DNA of 47,780 nt from an uncultured Bacilli bacterium (GCA_934130175.1 CAKOXP010000012.1:1-47780), one strand, 5' to 3'; counted from the first letter of the stretch, positions 33,270-42,996 are shown. Notes: generated by a model not told the origin, from the sequence alone. Program-made: numbers and translations.

Positions 33270-34577
33270 ATGAAAAAATTATATATAAAAATAGATGGTA
33301 TGAGTTGTTCTCATTGTGAAGAAACTTTAAAGAATACTTTACTATCCTTAAAAAATGTTAAAAGTGTAGAATTTAATGGCTTTGTAGCAGTTATTTCATA
33401 CACTAATAAATTAGATCATAATTTAATTATAAAAACAGTTAAAGATAAATCATATTTTACAAAAGAAGAATATATTTCTGATGATATCAGAGAGTTAGAT
33501 ACTAAAATCAAATTGAAAGAATTTATTATAATAACATTATCTATAATTAGTTTTTCTATTATTTTAAATAAAATTTTTGGATATAATATTTTTAATATGA
33601 TTCCAACTATTTCTACTAATACTACATATAAGCTACTATTTGTAACAGGACTTTTAACAAGTATTCATTGTATAAGTATGTGTGCATCTATTAATTTAGT
33701 AGCGACAATTAATACTAGTAGAAAGAAAAGTTTAAAAAGACCAATCTTGTATAACTTAGGAAGATTAATTTCTTATACATTATTAGGTGGAGTAGTAGGA
33801 CTAATTGGTAATGTCTTATCAGTTAATAGTATTATTTCTAAAATTATAGTTATTTTGGCAGCTACTTTTATGTTTTTAATGTCTTTAAATATGCTTGGTA
33901 TTATAAAGCTTACTAAAATAAGATTTTTAAAATACAAAACTAATACTAGAAATCCTTTTGTTATTGGACTACTTAATGGCTTCATGCCATGTGGACCATT
34001 ACAAGCTATGCAGATGGTTGCCTTATCAACAAAAAGTTTTTTTAAAGGAGCTTTTTCGATGTTTTGCTTCTGTAGTGGAACAATTCCTCTTATGTTGTTA
34101 GCGGGAGTTATCCTTAACCTTGTAGATGGAAAGTTAAAAATAGTCATTAATAAGATTGCTGCTATAATAATCATGTTACTTTCCCTTGTTATGATAAATA
34201 ATGCTTTGTCATCTTTTGATATTAATATTTCTAAACTGTTTAGTAGTGATAAAACTTTTCAAAAATCTATTATAAAAAAAGATTATCAAGAAATTAATAT
34301 TAATTTAGATTATGATAATTATCAAGACATAATGGTTCAAAAAGGTATCAAAGTAAAAATGATTATTCATGTATCTAAAGATAAGTTAAATAATTGTAAT
34401 AATGAAATAATTATTAATAAATATAATATTAAGAAAAAATTAGAAGTAGGAGATAATGTTATTTTCTTTACTCCTACTAATGTAGAAAGTTTTAATTATA
34501 CATGTTATATGAATATGATAAAAAACAATATAAAAGTTGTTGATAATAAAAAGATATTTAAAGGAGGAAATAAATGA
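33270..34577 (+). CDS. HMA domain fused to a SafE/DsbD-like membrane protein and a cupredoxin-like domain
   Basis: It has 435 residues in three parts. An N-terminal heavy-metal domain with GMSCSHCEE near residue 12 comes first. A six-helix membrane part (about 75-310) of the TauE/SafE or DsbD_2 type has SIHCISMCAS near 133 and NGFMPCGPLQAMQMV near 236. The C-terminus (about 335-430) resembles a cupredoxin-like domain with a late Cys (YTCYMNM). This architecture is known in Firmicute copper operons and likely moves or oxidises copper at the membrane. It starts one base after csoR and overlaps copA by 4 bases. Confidence 0.82.
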   Translation: MKKLYIKIDGMSCSHCEETLKNTLLSLKNVKSVEFNGFVAVISYTNKLDHNLIIKTVKDKSYFTKEEYISDDIRELDTKIKLKEFIIITLSIISFSIILNKIFGYNIFNMIPTISTNTTYKLLFVTGLLTSIHCISMCASINLVATINTSRKKSLKRPILYNLGRLISYTLLGGVVGLIGNVLSVNSIISKIIVILAATFMFLMSLNMLGIIKLTKIRFLKYKTNTRNPFVIGLLNGFMPCGPLQAMQMVALSTKSFFKGAFSMFCFCSGTIPLMLLAGVILNLVDGKLKIVINKIAAIIIMLLSLVMINNALSSFDINISKLFSSDKTFQKSIIKKDYQEININLDYDNYQDIMVQKGIKVKMIIHVSKDKLNNCNNEIIINKYNIKKKLEVGDNVIFFTPTNVESFNYTCYMNMIKNNIKVVDNKKIFKGGNK

Positions 34578-36748
34578 AAAAAGTAATTTTAAATATAGAT
34601 GGTATGACTTGTAGTGCATGTTCTAGTGGTTTAGAAAAGTATTTAAAAACTAAGAAAAAAATAATTGATGCTTCAGTTAACTTAGTTCTTGCTCAAGCAA
34701 GTATTACTTATGATGATAGTATTTCACTATCAGAAATAGAAACATATATTAAGGAAGCTGGATTTAAAAGTTTAGGAGTATATGATCCTTTAAAAGAATC
34801 TAAAAAAAATCTTAATAAAAAGCCTTTGATAATTTATGGAATCTTAACTTTATTAGTTCTTTACATCGCAATGGCTCATATGATTCATTTACCTGTAATT
34901 AACTTTTTAAATATGGAAAAATATCCTCTTAATTATGCTTTAAGTCTTCTTTTTCTTACTATTCTTTTCTTAGGATATGGTTTTGATATTATAAAAAATG
35001 GTTATAAGAATTTAATCCATAAAACACCAAATATGGATACGCTTGTCTCAATTGGAGTCTTATCTAGTTTTATTTATAGTTTGTTTTCAACTATTATGAT
35101 TATTAAAGGACAGACTAATTATGTGGAATTTTTATATTATGAATCTAGCTGTACCATTATATATTTTCTAAAATTAGGAAGATATATAGATAATAGAAGC
35201 AAAGAAAAAACGAAAGAAGCTATAAAAAAACTTGTAATGATTACTCCTGTTAAAGCCTTAGTAAAAAAAGATGATAAGGTAGTAGAAGTTTCTATTGATG
35301 AGGTTAAAAAAGGTGATATTTTAGTTTGTAAAAGTGGAATGAAAGTAGCTGTTGATGGAAAAATTATTGAAGGTAGTTCTTATTTTGATGAAGCCTTTTT
35401 AACAGGTGAAGCTACTCCTTCTAAAAAGAGTGTAAATGATTCTGTAATAGCTGGTAGTATTTGCTTAGATGGTTATATTTTATATGAAGCTTTAAAAATT
35501 GGTAAAGATTCAACTATTTCTGAAGTTGTTAGATTGGTTGTAGAAGCTACTAATACAAAAGCTCCAATATCTAAAATAGCTGATAGAGTAAGTTCTTATT
35601 TTGTACCAGGAATTATAGTTATTGCTTTAATTACATTCTTTATAGATATGATTATAGGATTTAGTTTTGCAAACAGTTTAACTTCATTTGTAACTATCTT
35701 AGTAGTAGCATGTCCTTGTGCTTTAGGTCTTGCAACTCCACTTGCAGTTGTAATATCAGAAGGATTGTGTGCTAAAAATGGTATCTTAGTAAAGAATAGT
35801 GAAACTTTAGAAAATGCTCATAAAATAGATACAGTTGTCTTTGATAAAACTGGAACTTTAACGTATGGATCGTTAAAGATAAGTAAAATTTATAATTATA
35901 GTAGTTATAGTGATAAAGATCTTTTAAAAATAGTTTCTAGTATTGAAGATAAATCTACTCATCCTATTTCCAAAGCATTTACTGAAAAAGATTTATTAAA
36001 ACTAGATTCTTATAAGCAATTAGATGGGTTAGGTTTATGTGCAAAAATTAATTCTAAGACTTATTATCTTGCTAACGGAAAAATATTTGATAAATTAAAA
36101 TTAAAAAATGATTATTTAGATGATGAGAAAAATTTATTAGAAGATGGTAGTAGTATTATCTATGTAATTGAAGATAAAAAAGTTCTTGCTTTAATTGGTG
36201 TTTCTGATATAGAAAGAGAAGATGCTAAAATAATAGTTGCTAATTTACAAAAACTTTCTAAAGAGGTTATTCTTTTAACGGGAGATAATAGTGTTGTCGC
36301 AAATCGTCTTGCTAAAAAGATAGGAATCTCTAAAGTAATTGCTAATGTTTATCCCAAAGACAAAGCTAAAGTTATCAGTGATTTAATAAAAGATGATAAA
36401 AAAGTAATGATGATAGGAGATGGAATAAATGATGCTCCAAGTCTTGCTACTGCAACTATTGGTGTTTCTATTTCTAGCGGGACAGATATCGCTACTAATT
36501 CAGCTGATGTTATTCTAATGAATGATAAATTAAACAGTATTATTAAATTAATGTATATAAGTAAAAGAACAATAAAAAATATAAAACAAAATTTATTCTG
36601 GGCATTTTTCTATAATATTTTGATGATTCCAGCTGCAGCGGGACTTTTAACTAAATTTGGAATTAGAATGAATCCGATGTTAGCGTCTCTTGCTATGACA
36701 ATAAGTAGTTTAACTGTTGTATTTAATGCCTTAAGATTAAAAAAATAA
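34574..36748 (+). CDS. copA: Copper-exporting P1B-type ATPase CopA
   Basis: It has 724 residues. One N-terminal HMA domain with GMTCSACSS (near residue 11) is followed by eight membrane helices. The metal gate is CPCALG near 379, phosphorylation DKTGTLT near 424, HPIS in the nucleotide domain near 463, and GDGINDAP near 616. CPC together with the C-terminal MxxSS (AMTISSL) marks the Cu(I) subgroup. It overlaps the preceding gene with ATGA and is followed by copZ. CsoR should control it. Confidence 0.94.
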   Translation: MKKVILNIDGMTCSACSSGLEKYLKTKKKIIDASVNLVLAQASITYDDSISLSEIETYIKEAGFKSLGVYDPLKESKKNLNKKPLIIYGILTLLVLYIAMAHMIHLPVINFLNMEKYPLNYALSLLFLTILFLGYGFDIIKNGYKNLIHKTPNMDTLVSIGVLSSFIYSLFSTIMIIKGQTNYVEFLYYESSCTIIYFLKLGRYIDNRSKEKTKEAIKKLVMITPVKALVKKDDKVVEVSIDEVKKGDILVCKSGMKVAVDGKIIEGSSYFDEAFLTGEATPSKKSVNDSVIAGSICLDGYILYEALKIGKDSTISEVVRLVVEATNTKAPISKIADRVSSYFVPGIIVIALITFFIDMIIGFSFANSLTSFVTILVVACPCALGLATPLAVVISEGLCAKNGILVKNSETLENAHKIDTVVFDKTGTLTYGSLKISKIYNYSSYSDKDLLKIVSSIEDKSTHPISKAFTEKDLLKLDSYKQLDGLGLCAKINSKTYYLANGKIFDKLKLKNDYLDDEKNLLEDGSSIIYVIEDKKVLALIGVSDIEREDAKIIVANLQKLSKEVILLTGDNSVVANRLAKKIGISKVIANVYPKDKAKVISDLIKDDKKVMMIGDGINDAPSLATATIGVSISSGTDIATNSADVILMNDKLNSIIKLMYISKRTIKNIKQNLFWAFFYNILMIPAAAGLLTKFGIRMNPMLASLAMTISSLTVVFNALRLKK

Positions 36749-36766
36749 AATTAGGAGATGATATAG

Positions 36767-37000
36767 ATGTTTAATAAAAAAGTAAAACAAGTAATCAATG
36801 TAGATGGTATGAGTTGTTCTCATTGTGCTAAAAAGGTAGAAAATTCACTAAAAGAGATAGATGGAGTTTTAAAAGTAAGTGTTAATTTAGATAAAAAAGA
36901 AGTAATAATAACTTCTAAGTTTGAAATTGATACAAACTTATTACGTAAAAAAATAGAGGATTTAGGTTATAAATATTTAGATGAAGGTGCTGATGTATGA
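36767..37000 (+). CDS. copZ: Copper chaperone CopZ-like HMA protein
   Basis: A single heavy-metal-associated domain of 77 residues. GMSCSHCAKKVENSL (near 15-29) is the Cu(I) site, followed by the alternating strands and helix of the ferredoxin-like fold (IDGVLKVSVNLDKKEVIITSK). It would hand Cu(I) to the CopA domain. A good RBS (TTAGGAGATGA) lies just upstream. The TGA stop overlaps the next start (ATGA). Confidence 0.9.
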   Translation: MFNKKVKQVINVDGMSCSHCAKKVENSLKEIDGVLKVSVNLDKKEVIITSKFEIDTNLLRKKIEDLGYKYLDEGADV

Positions 37001-37467
37001 GAAAAATAGTTTTAACATTAGTTATAATAGTAAGTATGTTTCTTCTTACTGGTTGTGGTAAAAGCCAAGAAAATAAATTTGTAAATGAAGAAGCAAAAGA
37101 AGATAAGATAGTAATTGATACTAAAGATATTACAAATAAAGTTACTTTTGTAAATTATAAAGTAGATGATACAACAATTCAATTTTTAGTAGTAAAAGGA
37201 TCTGATGGTAAGATTCGAATTGCTTTTAATACATGTAATTCCTGTAATCCATCACCTAATGCTTATTATGTTCAAGAAGGTAATTACATCGTTTGTCAAA
37301 ACTGTGGTAATAAATTTCATATAGATGAAATAGGAGAAAAAGGTATAGGTTGTAATCCTATGGTAGTTGAAGAAAAACAAATAAATGATAATAGTATCAT
37401 CTTAGATAAAAACTATGTTGAATCATTTAAAGAAAAATTTAAAAATTTTAATGGACCAACAGAGTAG
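36997..37467 (+). CDS. DUF2318 lipoprotein
   Basis: A 156-residue protein with a lipobox (LLTGC, Cys20), so attached to the outer face of the membrane. The body is the DUF2318 domain: FNTCNSCNPSPNAYYVQEG near 79, CQNCGNKFHID near 100, and GIGCNPMVV near 117. These five cysteines recall a metal or iron-sulfur site. DUF2318 proteins are usually found with FTR1-type iron transport or copper genes. Here it ends the CsoR operon, so a copper role outside the membrane is the best guess. Confidence 0.82.
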   Translation: MRKIVLTLVIIVSMFLLTGCGKSQENKFVNEEAKEDKIVIDTKDITNKVTFVNYKVDDTTIQFLVVKGSDGKIRIAFNTCNSCNPSPNAYYVQEGNYIVCQNCGNKFHIDEIGEKGIGCNPMVVEEKQINDNSIILDKNYVESFKEKFKNFNGPTE

Positions 37468-37519
37468 TTTTCTATATTTTCAATAATCAGAATTTTTAGA
37501 ATATAATTATTAATAATTA

Positions 37520-37545
37520 AGATAGAAATAGTCATCTATCTTTTT
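37520..37545 (+). terminator. Terminator after the copper operon
   Basis: AGATAG at 37520-37525 pairs with CTATCT at 37536-37541, then T5. Confidence 0.65.
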
Positions 37546-37597
37546 CTTTTATAATAATATGTTATAATATTTATATATAAAAAAGGAGAGAAATAAT

Positions 37598-38278
37598 ATG
37601 AAAAATTTAAAAAGTATAATATGGGGACTTGTTTTGATTACTCTTGGAATAATAATAGGATTAAATTCATTTGAAATAATTAATGTAGATATATTTTTTG
37701 ATGGATGGTGGACATTATTTATAATTGTTCCTTGTTTCATTGGTGTTATTACAGAAAAGGATAAACTTGGAAATATAATTGGATTAATAATTGGAATAGG
37801 ATTATTATTATGGAGAAGAGATGTTATAGAAATTGGTATGTTATGGAAACTTATTGTTCCAATAATATTAATATTAGTTGGAATATCATGCATATTTAAA
37901 GGAAAAATAGGTAAAAAAATAGAATCTGAAATACAAAAAATAAATAAAACAAATGATAATAATTATTGTACTGTTTTTTCTGGTCAAGAAGTTAATTTAT
38001 CAGATGAAAAATTTGATGGTGCAAACTTAACAAGTGTATTTGGGGGTATTGATTTAGATTTAAGAAATGCAAAAATAAATAGTGATACTCTAATAGATGT
38101 AAAATGTGTATTTGGTGGAGCAGATATTTTAGTTCCAGATAATGTAAAAGTAAAAATATCATCTTCATCATTCTTTGGTGGAGTAGATAATAAAAAGAAA
38201 AAAATAGATGATCAAAATAAAAAGTATACACTATATATAAAAGCAATTTGCGTATTTGGCGGAGTAGATATTAAATAG
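37598..38278 (+). CDS. LiaF-like membrane protein
   Basis: It has 226 residues. Four short membrane helices (about 5-107) include the LiaI/LiaF-type SIIWGLVLITLGIIIGLN. After a charged linker comes a beta-rich domain (about 128-226) with repeated FGG turns: SVFGGIDLDLRNA, CVFGGADILVP, FFGGVDNK, CVFGGVDIK. That domain belongs to the cell-wall-active antibiotic response family (DUF2154). In B. subtilis LiaF inhibits the LiaRS system; here no two-component system is adjacent. It leads an operon with an ABC-2 exporter starting 10 bases on. Confidence 0.8.
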   Translation: MKNLKSIIWGLVLITLGIIIGLNSFEIINVDIFFDGWWTLFIIVPCFIGVITEKDKLGNIIGLIIGIGLLLWRRDVIEIGMLWKLIVPIILILVGISCIFKGKIGKKIESEIQKINKTNDNNYCTVFSGQEVNLSDEKFDGANLTSVFGGIDLDLRNAKINSDTLIDVKCVFGGADILVPDNVKVKISSSSFFGGVDNKKKKIDDQNKKYTLYIKAICVFGGVDIK

Positions 38279-38288
38279 GAGAAAAATA

Positions 38289-39227
38289 ATGGAAAATGTA
38301 ATAGAAGTTAAAAATTTAACAAAAGAATATAAAAATTTAAAAGCCATAGACAATTTATCATTTAATGTTTATGAAGGAGAAATATTAGGCCTATTAGGTC
38401 CCAATGGAAGTGGTAAATCAACAACTATTAACTGTATACTTTCTCTTTTAAATTATCAAAGTGGCAATATCAAAATATTTTCCAAAAAGATGGAACCTAA
38501 TTCCTATGATATAAAAAAAGATATTGGAGTTATTTTCCAAGATATAGCTGTTTTTAATGAATTAACGGTATATGAAAACATTGATTATTTTTGTGGATTA
38601 TATATAAAAGATAAGATTTTAAGAAAAGAATATGTCTTTGATGCAATAAAGTTAGTAGGATTAGAGGAATTTTTTAAATTTTATCCTAAACAATTATCAG
38701 GTGGTCTTTTAAGAAGACTTAATATAGCTTGTGGAATAGCTCATAAGCCAAGACTGATTTTTTTAGATGAACCTACAGTTGCGGTAGATCCTCAAAGTAG
38801 AAATAATATTTTAGATGGAATAAAGCAACTTCGTGATAATGGTGCAACTATCATTTATACAACTCATTATATGGAAGAAGTAGAACTACTTTGCGATAGA
38901 ATAATTATCTTAGATAAAGGAAAGATTATTGCTGAAGGTAGTAGTGATGAATTAAAAAAGAATGCCACTACTGTCGAAAAGATAACTGTTGAGTTAACAT
39001 CAATTACAAAAGAAATTATTGATAAAATAGAAACACTTAAAAATATAGATGATGTCTATATAAATGATAATATAGTGGTAATTACATACAAAAAAGATGC
39101 AAATAACTTAGAAAAACTTATAGATTTACTAAAAGATAATAATGTTTCATATAATAGTATATTTTCAGAAAGACCTACATTAAATGATGTTTTCTTAGAG
39201 TTAACAGGGAAGGATTTAAGAGACTGA
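38289..39227 (+). CDS. ABC-2 type transporter ATP-binding protein
   Basis: Exporter ATPase of 312 residues. Walker A is GPNGSGKST near residue 37, the Q-loop is in VIFQDIAVFNELT, the signature is LSGGLLRRL near 138, Walker B is LIFLDEPTVAVDP near 156, and the switch is TTHYMEE. A C-terminal extra domain (about 225-312), as in bacitracin and daunorubicin-type exporters, follows. The signature LLRRL differs slightly from the common MKRRL. The permease start overlaps its TGA stop by one base. Confidence 0.88.
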   Translation: MENVIEVKNLTKEYKNLKAIDNLSFNVYEGEILGLLGPNGSGKSTTINCILSLLNYQSGNIKIFSKKMEPNSYDIKKDIGVIFQDIAVFNELTVYENIDYFCGLYIKDKILRKEYVFDAIKLVGLEEFFKFYPKQLSGGLLRRLNIACGIAHKPRLIFLDEPTVAVDPQSRNNILDGIKQLRDNGATIIYTTHYMEEVELLCDRIIILDKGKIIAEGSSDELKKNATTVEKITVELTSITKEIIDKIETLKNIDDVYINDNIVVITYKKDANNLEKLIDLLKDNNVSYNSIFSERPTLNDVFLELTGKDLRD

Positions 39228-40408
39228 TGTTTTTTCATAATTTTAGATATAGTTTAAAAATATTAACTAGAAATAGAACACTACTTTTTTGGACTTTTAT
39301 ATTTCCAATTCTTTTAGGAACATTTTTTTATTTAGCTTTTAGTGATATTGAAAAAAATGAAACTTTAGATGTGATTAATATAGCAATAATTCCTAATGAT
39401 AGTTATAAAAATAATAAAATATATAATGAAGCATTTAAAAAATTAAGTGATAAGAAAAATAAGGATAGATTGTTTAATATTAAATATATTGATGAGACAA
39501 GAGCTAAGAAATTACTTAATAAAAAGAAAATAACTGGATATTTAAATTTTGAAGATGAAGATATTAAAATAACGGTTTTAACAAGTGGTATTAATGAGAC
39601 AATATTAAGATATGTAATAGATGAGGTTAAGAGCGAAGAAACAATTATTAATACTTTAGTTAAAAATGAGGCTATGAATGACATAAAAAAAGGTAATTAT
39701 AACATTGATTATAACAAGATATATATGAATGCTAATAAATTATTAAATAGCGATGACATAAAAATAAAAGATATTTCTAATAATAATTTGAGTTATACCA
39801 TGATAGAATATTATACTTTGATTGCCATGGCAGCTCTATATGGAAGTATTATATCTATGTTTATTACTAATTACTATTTAGCTAATATGAATAGTATTGG
39901 TAAAAGAGTATCCATATCAAAAATAAGTAAGTTTAAACTGTTATTTAGTGGATTACTTTCTAGTTATATTATCCAAGTATTTGGACTTTTATTATTGTTT
40001 TTATATACTATATTTGTATTGAAGGTTGATTATGGAACAAACTTTAATTTAGTTATGCTTCTTTCATTAGTATCAGTTTTAGCAGGACTTTCTCTAGGTG
40101 TTGCGGTATCAGTTTTAATAAAAAAGAATGATAATGCTAAAACAGGTATCTTAATTGGTATTACAATGCTTGGCTGTTTCTTATCTGGAATGATGGGAAT
40201 AACTATGAAATATATTGTTGATAAGAATATTCCTATTTTAAACTTAATTAATCCTGCTAGTATGATAACAGATGGTTTTTATGCTCTTTATTATTATAAT
40301 ACTTTAGATAGATATTATTTTGACATTATAAGTTTAGTTTTGTTTTCTGCTATTATGTTAGTTATATCAATTAAAAGTTTGAGGAGGCAAAAGTATGACA
40401 GTATTTAA
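39227..40408 (+). CDS. ABC-2 type transporter permease
   Basis: It has 393 residues. One N-terminal helix (about 18-38), a large outer domain (about 40-185) and then five helices (about 186-390) give the ABC-2/YhgE-type layout. It pairs with the next gene, so the exporter is probably a heterodimer. It overlaps the next gene by 14 bases. The substrate is not known; the LiaF-like first gene hints at envelope-active compounds. Confidence 0.82.
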   Translation: MFFHNFRYSLKILTRNRTLLFWTFIFPILLGTFFYLAFSDIEKNETLDVINIAIIPNDSYKNNKIYNEAFKKLSDKKNKDRLFNIKYIDETRAKKLLNKKKITGYLNFEDEDIKITVLTSGINETILRYVIDEVKSEETIINTLVKNEAMNDIKKGNYNIDYNKIYMNANKLLNSDDIKIKDISNNNLSYTMIEYYTLIAMAALYGSIISMFITNYYLANMNSIGKRVSISKISKFKLLFSGLLSSYIIQVFGLLLLFLYTIFVLKVDYGTNFNLVMLLSLVSVLAGLSLGVAVSVLIKKNDNAKTGILIGITMLGCFLSGMMGITMKYIVDKNIPILNLINPASMITDGFYALYYYNTLDRYYFDIISLVLFSAIMLVISIKSLRRQKYDSI

Positions 40409-41543
40409 GACTTTTTTCAAAGTAGTTAAAGCCTATAGAGGAACAATAATTTTTTATACAATATTACTTATTGTTTTTGGTGGAATGAACTTTCAAACTA
40501 ATGATAATAGTATGACATTTACTAATACTAAACCAGATATTGCTATTGTAAATAAAGATAGTGACAATCCTATTACCAATAATCTAATTAAGTACTTAAA
40601 AAAGAATGCTAAAATAATAAAATTAGATGATAGTGAATCAAAAAGAAATGATGCCTTATTTTATAGAGATGTTAACTATATAATCTATATTCCAAAAAAT
40701 TATGGAAAAACTATCTCAGAAGGTAAAAAGGTAGAACTAAGTATTAAGAAAACACCTGACTATAATGCTTACCTTGCTTCTATGATGTTAAAAAGATATT
40801 TAAAGGTACAAAATATTTATACTAAGACAAATACTGATGAAAGAGAAATAATTAAAAATATAAATAATAGTCTAGATAATAATACAAAAGTTAAAGTTAT
40901 GTCTAAATTAAATACAACTGAACTATCTAATATGAATTCTTATTTTAATTTTGCAAGTTATAGTATTATGGCAATAGTTATTTTTATCGTTTGTTTAGTA
41001 TTATCAAGTTTTCATGAAGAAAGTATTATAAAAAGAACTATTATTAGTAGTATGGATTATAAAAGATATAATAGATTAATTTTAATATCAGGTATTATCT
41101 ATACCATTATAACTTGGTTAGTATTTACTATTTTAGGATTTTTCTTACTTAAAGAAACACTTTTCAGCTTAAGAGGATTAATATATTTATTTAATTCGTT
41201 ACTATTTACAATGTGCTCTTTAACTATTGCTCTTTTAATTAGTTCTTTACTAAATAATAAAAATGCAGTTAATGGAATAGTTAATGTAATTGCACTTGGT
41301 TCTTCATTCTTATGTGGGGCATTTGTTCCTTCTAGTTTCTTGCCAAAAAGCGTTCTTAACTTTTCTAAAATATTACCAACTTATTGGTATATCAATACAA
41401 ATGATACTTTAGCTAAACTAGAAATTATTAATTTAAATAGTCTTAGAAATGTTTTCAGTAATATGATTATTATTCTTATATTCATTTTAGTATTTATAAT
41501 TCTTAATAATATAATCACTAAGTATAAAAGAAAAATAGGGTAG
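40395..41543 (+). CDS. ABC-2 type transporter permease
   Basis: A 382-residue permease of the same layout as the preceding one: an N-terminal helix (about 15-30), an outer domain (about 35-185) and five or six helices up to a basic end. The CGAFVPSSFLPKSV segment near residue 308 is typical of ABC-2 permeases. It is the last gene of this operon; no clear terminator follows. Confidence 0.82.
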   Translation: MTVFKTFFKVVKAYRGTIIFYTILLIVFGGMNFQTNDNSMTFTNTKPDIAIVNKDSDNPITNNLIKYLKKNAKIIKLDDSESKRNDALFYRDVNYIIYIPKNYGKTISEGKKVELSIKKTPDYNAYLASMMLKRYLKVQNIYTKTNTDEREIIKNINNSLDNNTKVKVMSKLNTTELSNMNSYFNFASYSIMAIVIFIVCLVLSSFHEESIIKRTIISSMDYKRYNRLILISGIIYTIITWLVFTILGFFLLKETLFSLRGLIYLFNSLLFTMCSLTIALLISSLLNNKNAVNGIVNVIALGSSFLCGAFVPSSFLPKSVLNFSKILPTYWYINTNDTLAKLEIINLNSLRNVFSNMIIILIFILVFIILNNIITKYKRKIG

Positions 41544-41559
41544 TAATAGTTTACACTAC

Positions 41560-41573
41560 TAGACATCTGTCTA
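41560..41573. promoter_or_regulatory. Possible operator palindrome before the MBL gene
   Basis: TAGACA-TC-TGTCTA is a perfect 6-2-6 palindrome about 25 bases upstream of a TATAAT at 41597-41602. A hairpin (AAATAAGAA/TTCTTATTT, about 41610-41641) lies in the leader but has no T run. The regulator is unknown. Confidence 0.35.
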
Positions 41574-41662
41574 TTTAAAATCTAAAAGATGTTTGTTATA
41601 ATAAAAATATAAATAAGAATTGAAAAAATATTTTCTTATTTAGTGTATGGGGAGATGTAGTT

Positions 41663-42286
41663 ATGGAAGAAGAAATTAAAATAAATGCTCAGTCATCAAT
41701 AAGACTAACAGATCAAGAAACAGTAATTTATTTAGATCCATATTTAATAGATGAAGAAGTAAATGATGCTGACTATATTTTTATAACTCATGATCATTAT
41801 GATCATTTATCAATAGAAGATATTAACAAGGTAATAAAGGAAAGTACAATTATAATTATTTCTGAATCTTGTTCTAAAAGTTTAGAAGAATTTAATAATC
41901 AAATAGTTAAAGTAAAGCCAAATAACAAATATCTAGTTGGAAATTTAAACTTTCAGACAGTAGCGTCTTATAATACAAATAAGCTATATCATCCAGAAAA
42001 AAATGAATGGGTAGGATATTTAATAGATTTTAATAATAAAAAGTATTTTATAACAGGAGATACTGATATCAATAAAGAAAATAAACAAATTAAATGTGAT
42101 GTTTTATTACTTCCTGTAGGTGGAGTTTATACAATGGATTATAAGGAAGCTTCAACACTAACTAATTTAATAAAACCAAAACTTGCAATACCAACACATT
42201 ATCAAACTGTCGTTGGTACAAAAATTGATGCTATTAACTACACAAATTTATTAGACAAAGATATAGAATCTAAAATATTATATTAG
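41663..42286 (+). CDS. Metallo-beta-lactamase-fold hydrolase (UlaG-like)
   Basis: It has 207 residues. The metal motif THDHYDHLS lies near residue 42, the second Asp in ITGDTDIN near 132, and a later His in IPTHYQTV near 173. The N-terminus INAQSSIRLTDQETVIYLDPYLI is the pattern of UlaG/RomA-type metal-dependent hydrolases. The substrate is unknown. RBS GGGGAGA is good. The LRR gene follows 15 bases on. Confidence 0.85.
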   Translation: MEEEIKINAQSSIRLTDQETVIYLDPYLIDEEVNDADYIFITHDHYDHLSIEDINKVIKESTIIIISESCSKSLEEFNNQIVKVKPNNKYLVGNLNFQTVASYNTNKLYHPEKNEWVGYLIDFNNKKYFITGDTDINKENKQIKCDVLLLPVGGVYTMDYKEASTLTNLIKPKLAIPTHYQTVVGTKIDAINYTNLLDKDIESKILY

Positions 42287-42301
42287 TAGGGAGTGAATTT
42301 T

Positions 42302-42901
42302 ATGGACAGTGAATTTAAGATAGTTAATGCAACATTAATAGATTATACTGGTGATTCTAAAAAAATAATTATTCCTGAAGGGGTCAAAAAAATTGATAAT
42401 GGAGTCTTTAAAGATAAGAAAATAGAAAAAGTCGTTATACCTAACACGGTAGTTGAGATTGGAGATTTTGCCTTTGGAAAAAATAAACTATCTCAAGTTA
42501 TTATTCCAGAGAGTGTTAGAACTATAGGAGCTTTTGCTTTCTATGAAAATGAGATAAAATATGTCTATATAAATGAGGGGTTAATAAAAATAGGTGATTA
42601 TGCTTTTTGTAGTAATAAAATAATTCAATTAACTCTTCCAGAGTCTTTAGAAGAAATAGGTAAAAATGCTTTTAATATGAATAAATTAAAAAATCTTGTA
42701 ATTCCGGAAAAAATTAAGGTAATAAAGGAAAATGCCTTTAGTATCAACAGTTTAGAGTCAGTTATCTTTTCTAAAAAGACAGAAACAATTGAGAAAGAAG
42801 CATTTAAATATAATCAAATCTCTTCTTACATTATGCCTGATGGTGTTAGTATAGCTGAAGATTCATTTGATTTATCAGCTAAACAGAAAATAAAAAAATA
42901 A
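42302..42901 (+). CDS. LRR_5 (BspA-type) leucine-rich repeat protein
   Basis: A 199-residue protein with about six repeats of the LRR_5 type, each near 23 residues and centred on IPxxVxxIGxxAFxxNxL. There is no signal peptide, membrane helix or wall anchor, so it is probably cytoplasmic, unlike BspA adhesins. I start at the ATG at 42302 with GGGAGTG 6 bases upstream; the GTG at 42293 falls inside that site. Role unknown; it follows the MBL gene and is probably co-transcribed. Confidence 0.78.
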   Translation: MDSEFKIVNATLIDYTGDSKKIIIPEGVKKIDNGVFKDKKIEKVVIPNTVVEIGDFAFGKNKLSQVIIPESVRTIGAFAFYENEIKYVYINEGLIKIGDYAFCSNKIIQLTLPESLEEIGKNAFNMNKLKNLVIPEKIKVIKENAFSINSLESVIFSKKTETIEKEAFKYNQISSYIMPDGVSIAEDSFDLSAKQKIKK

Positions 42902-42926
42902 CTTACATTAAAGATAATAAATATGT

Positions 42927-42996
42927 TATAATTCATTTTGTCGTGCCTCTAGTATTAACTAGAGTAAGTCCAGATAATATATTTATTATCTTTTTG
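42927..42996 (+). promoter_or_regulatory. Structured leader before the MATE gene, guanidine-IV (mepA) riboswitch candidate
   Basis: An extended -10 (TGT-TATAAT, 42927-42932) precedes an RNA starting near 42940. The RNA has GTGCCTCTAG-TATTAA-CTAGAGTAAGTCC (hairpin CTCTAG/CTAGAG) and then a terminator (AGATAATA 42972-42979 with TATTATCT 42984-42991, then T5). Guanidine-IV riboswitches (mepA motif) stand before MepA-type MATE genes, and as I recall share a GUGCCUC hairpin and GUAAGUCC segment. The match is from memory. Confidence 0.55.

Noticed and set aside
42910..42991. Antiterminator formed by 14 bases at 42910-42923 complementary to the MATE leader terminator
   Set aside because: The segment AAGATAATAAATAT pairs well on paper but lies upstream of the -10 box at 42927, so it would not be in the transcript from that promoter.
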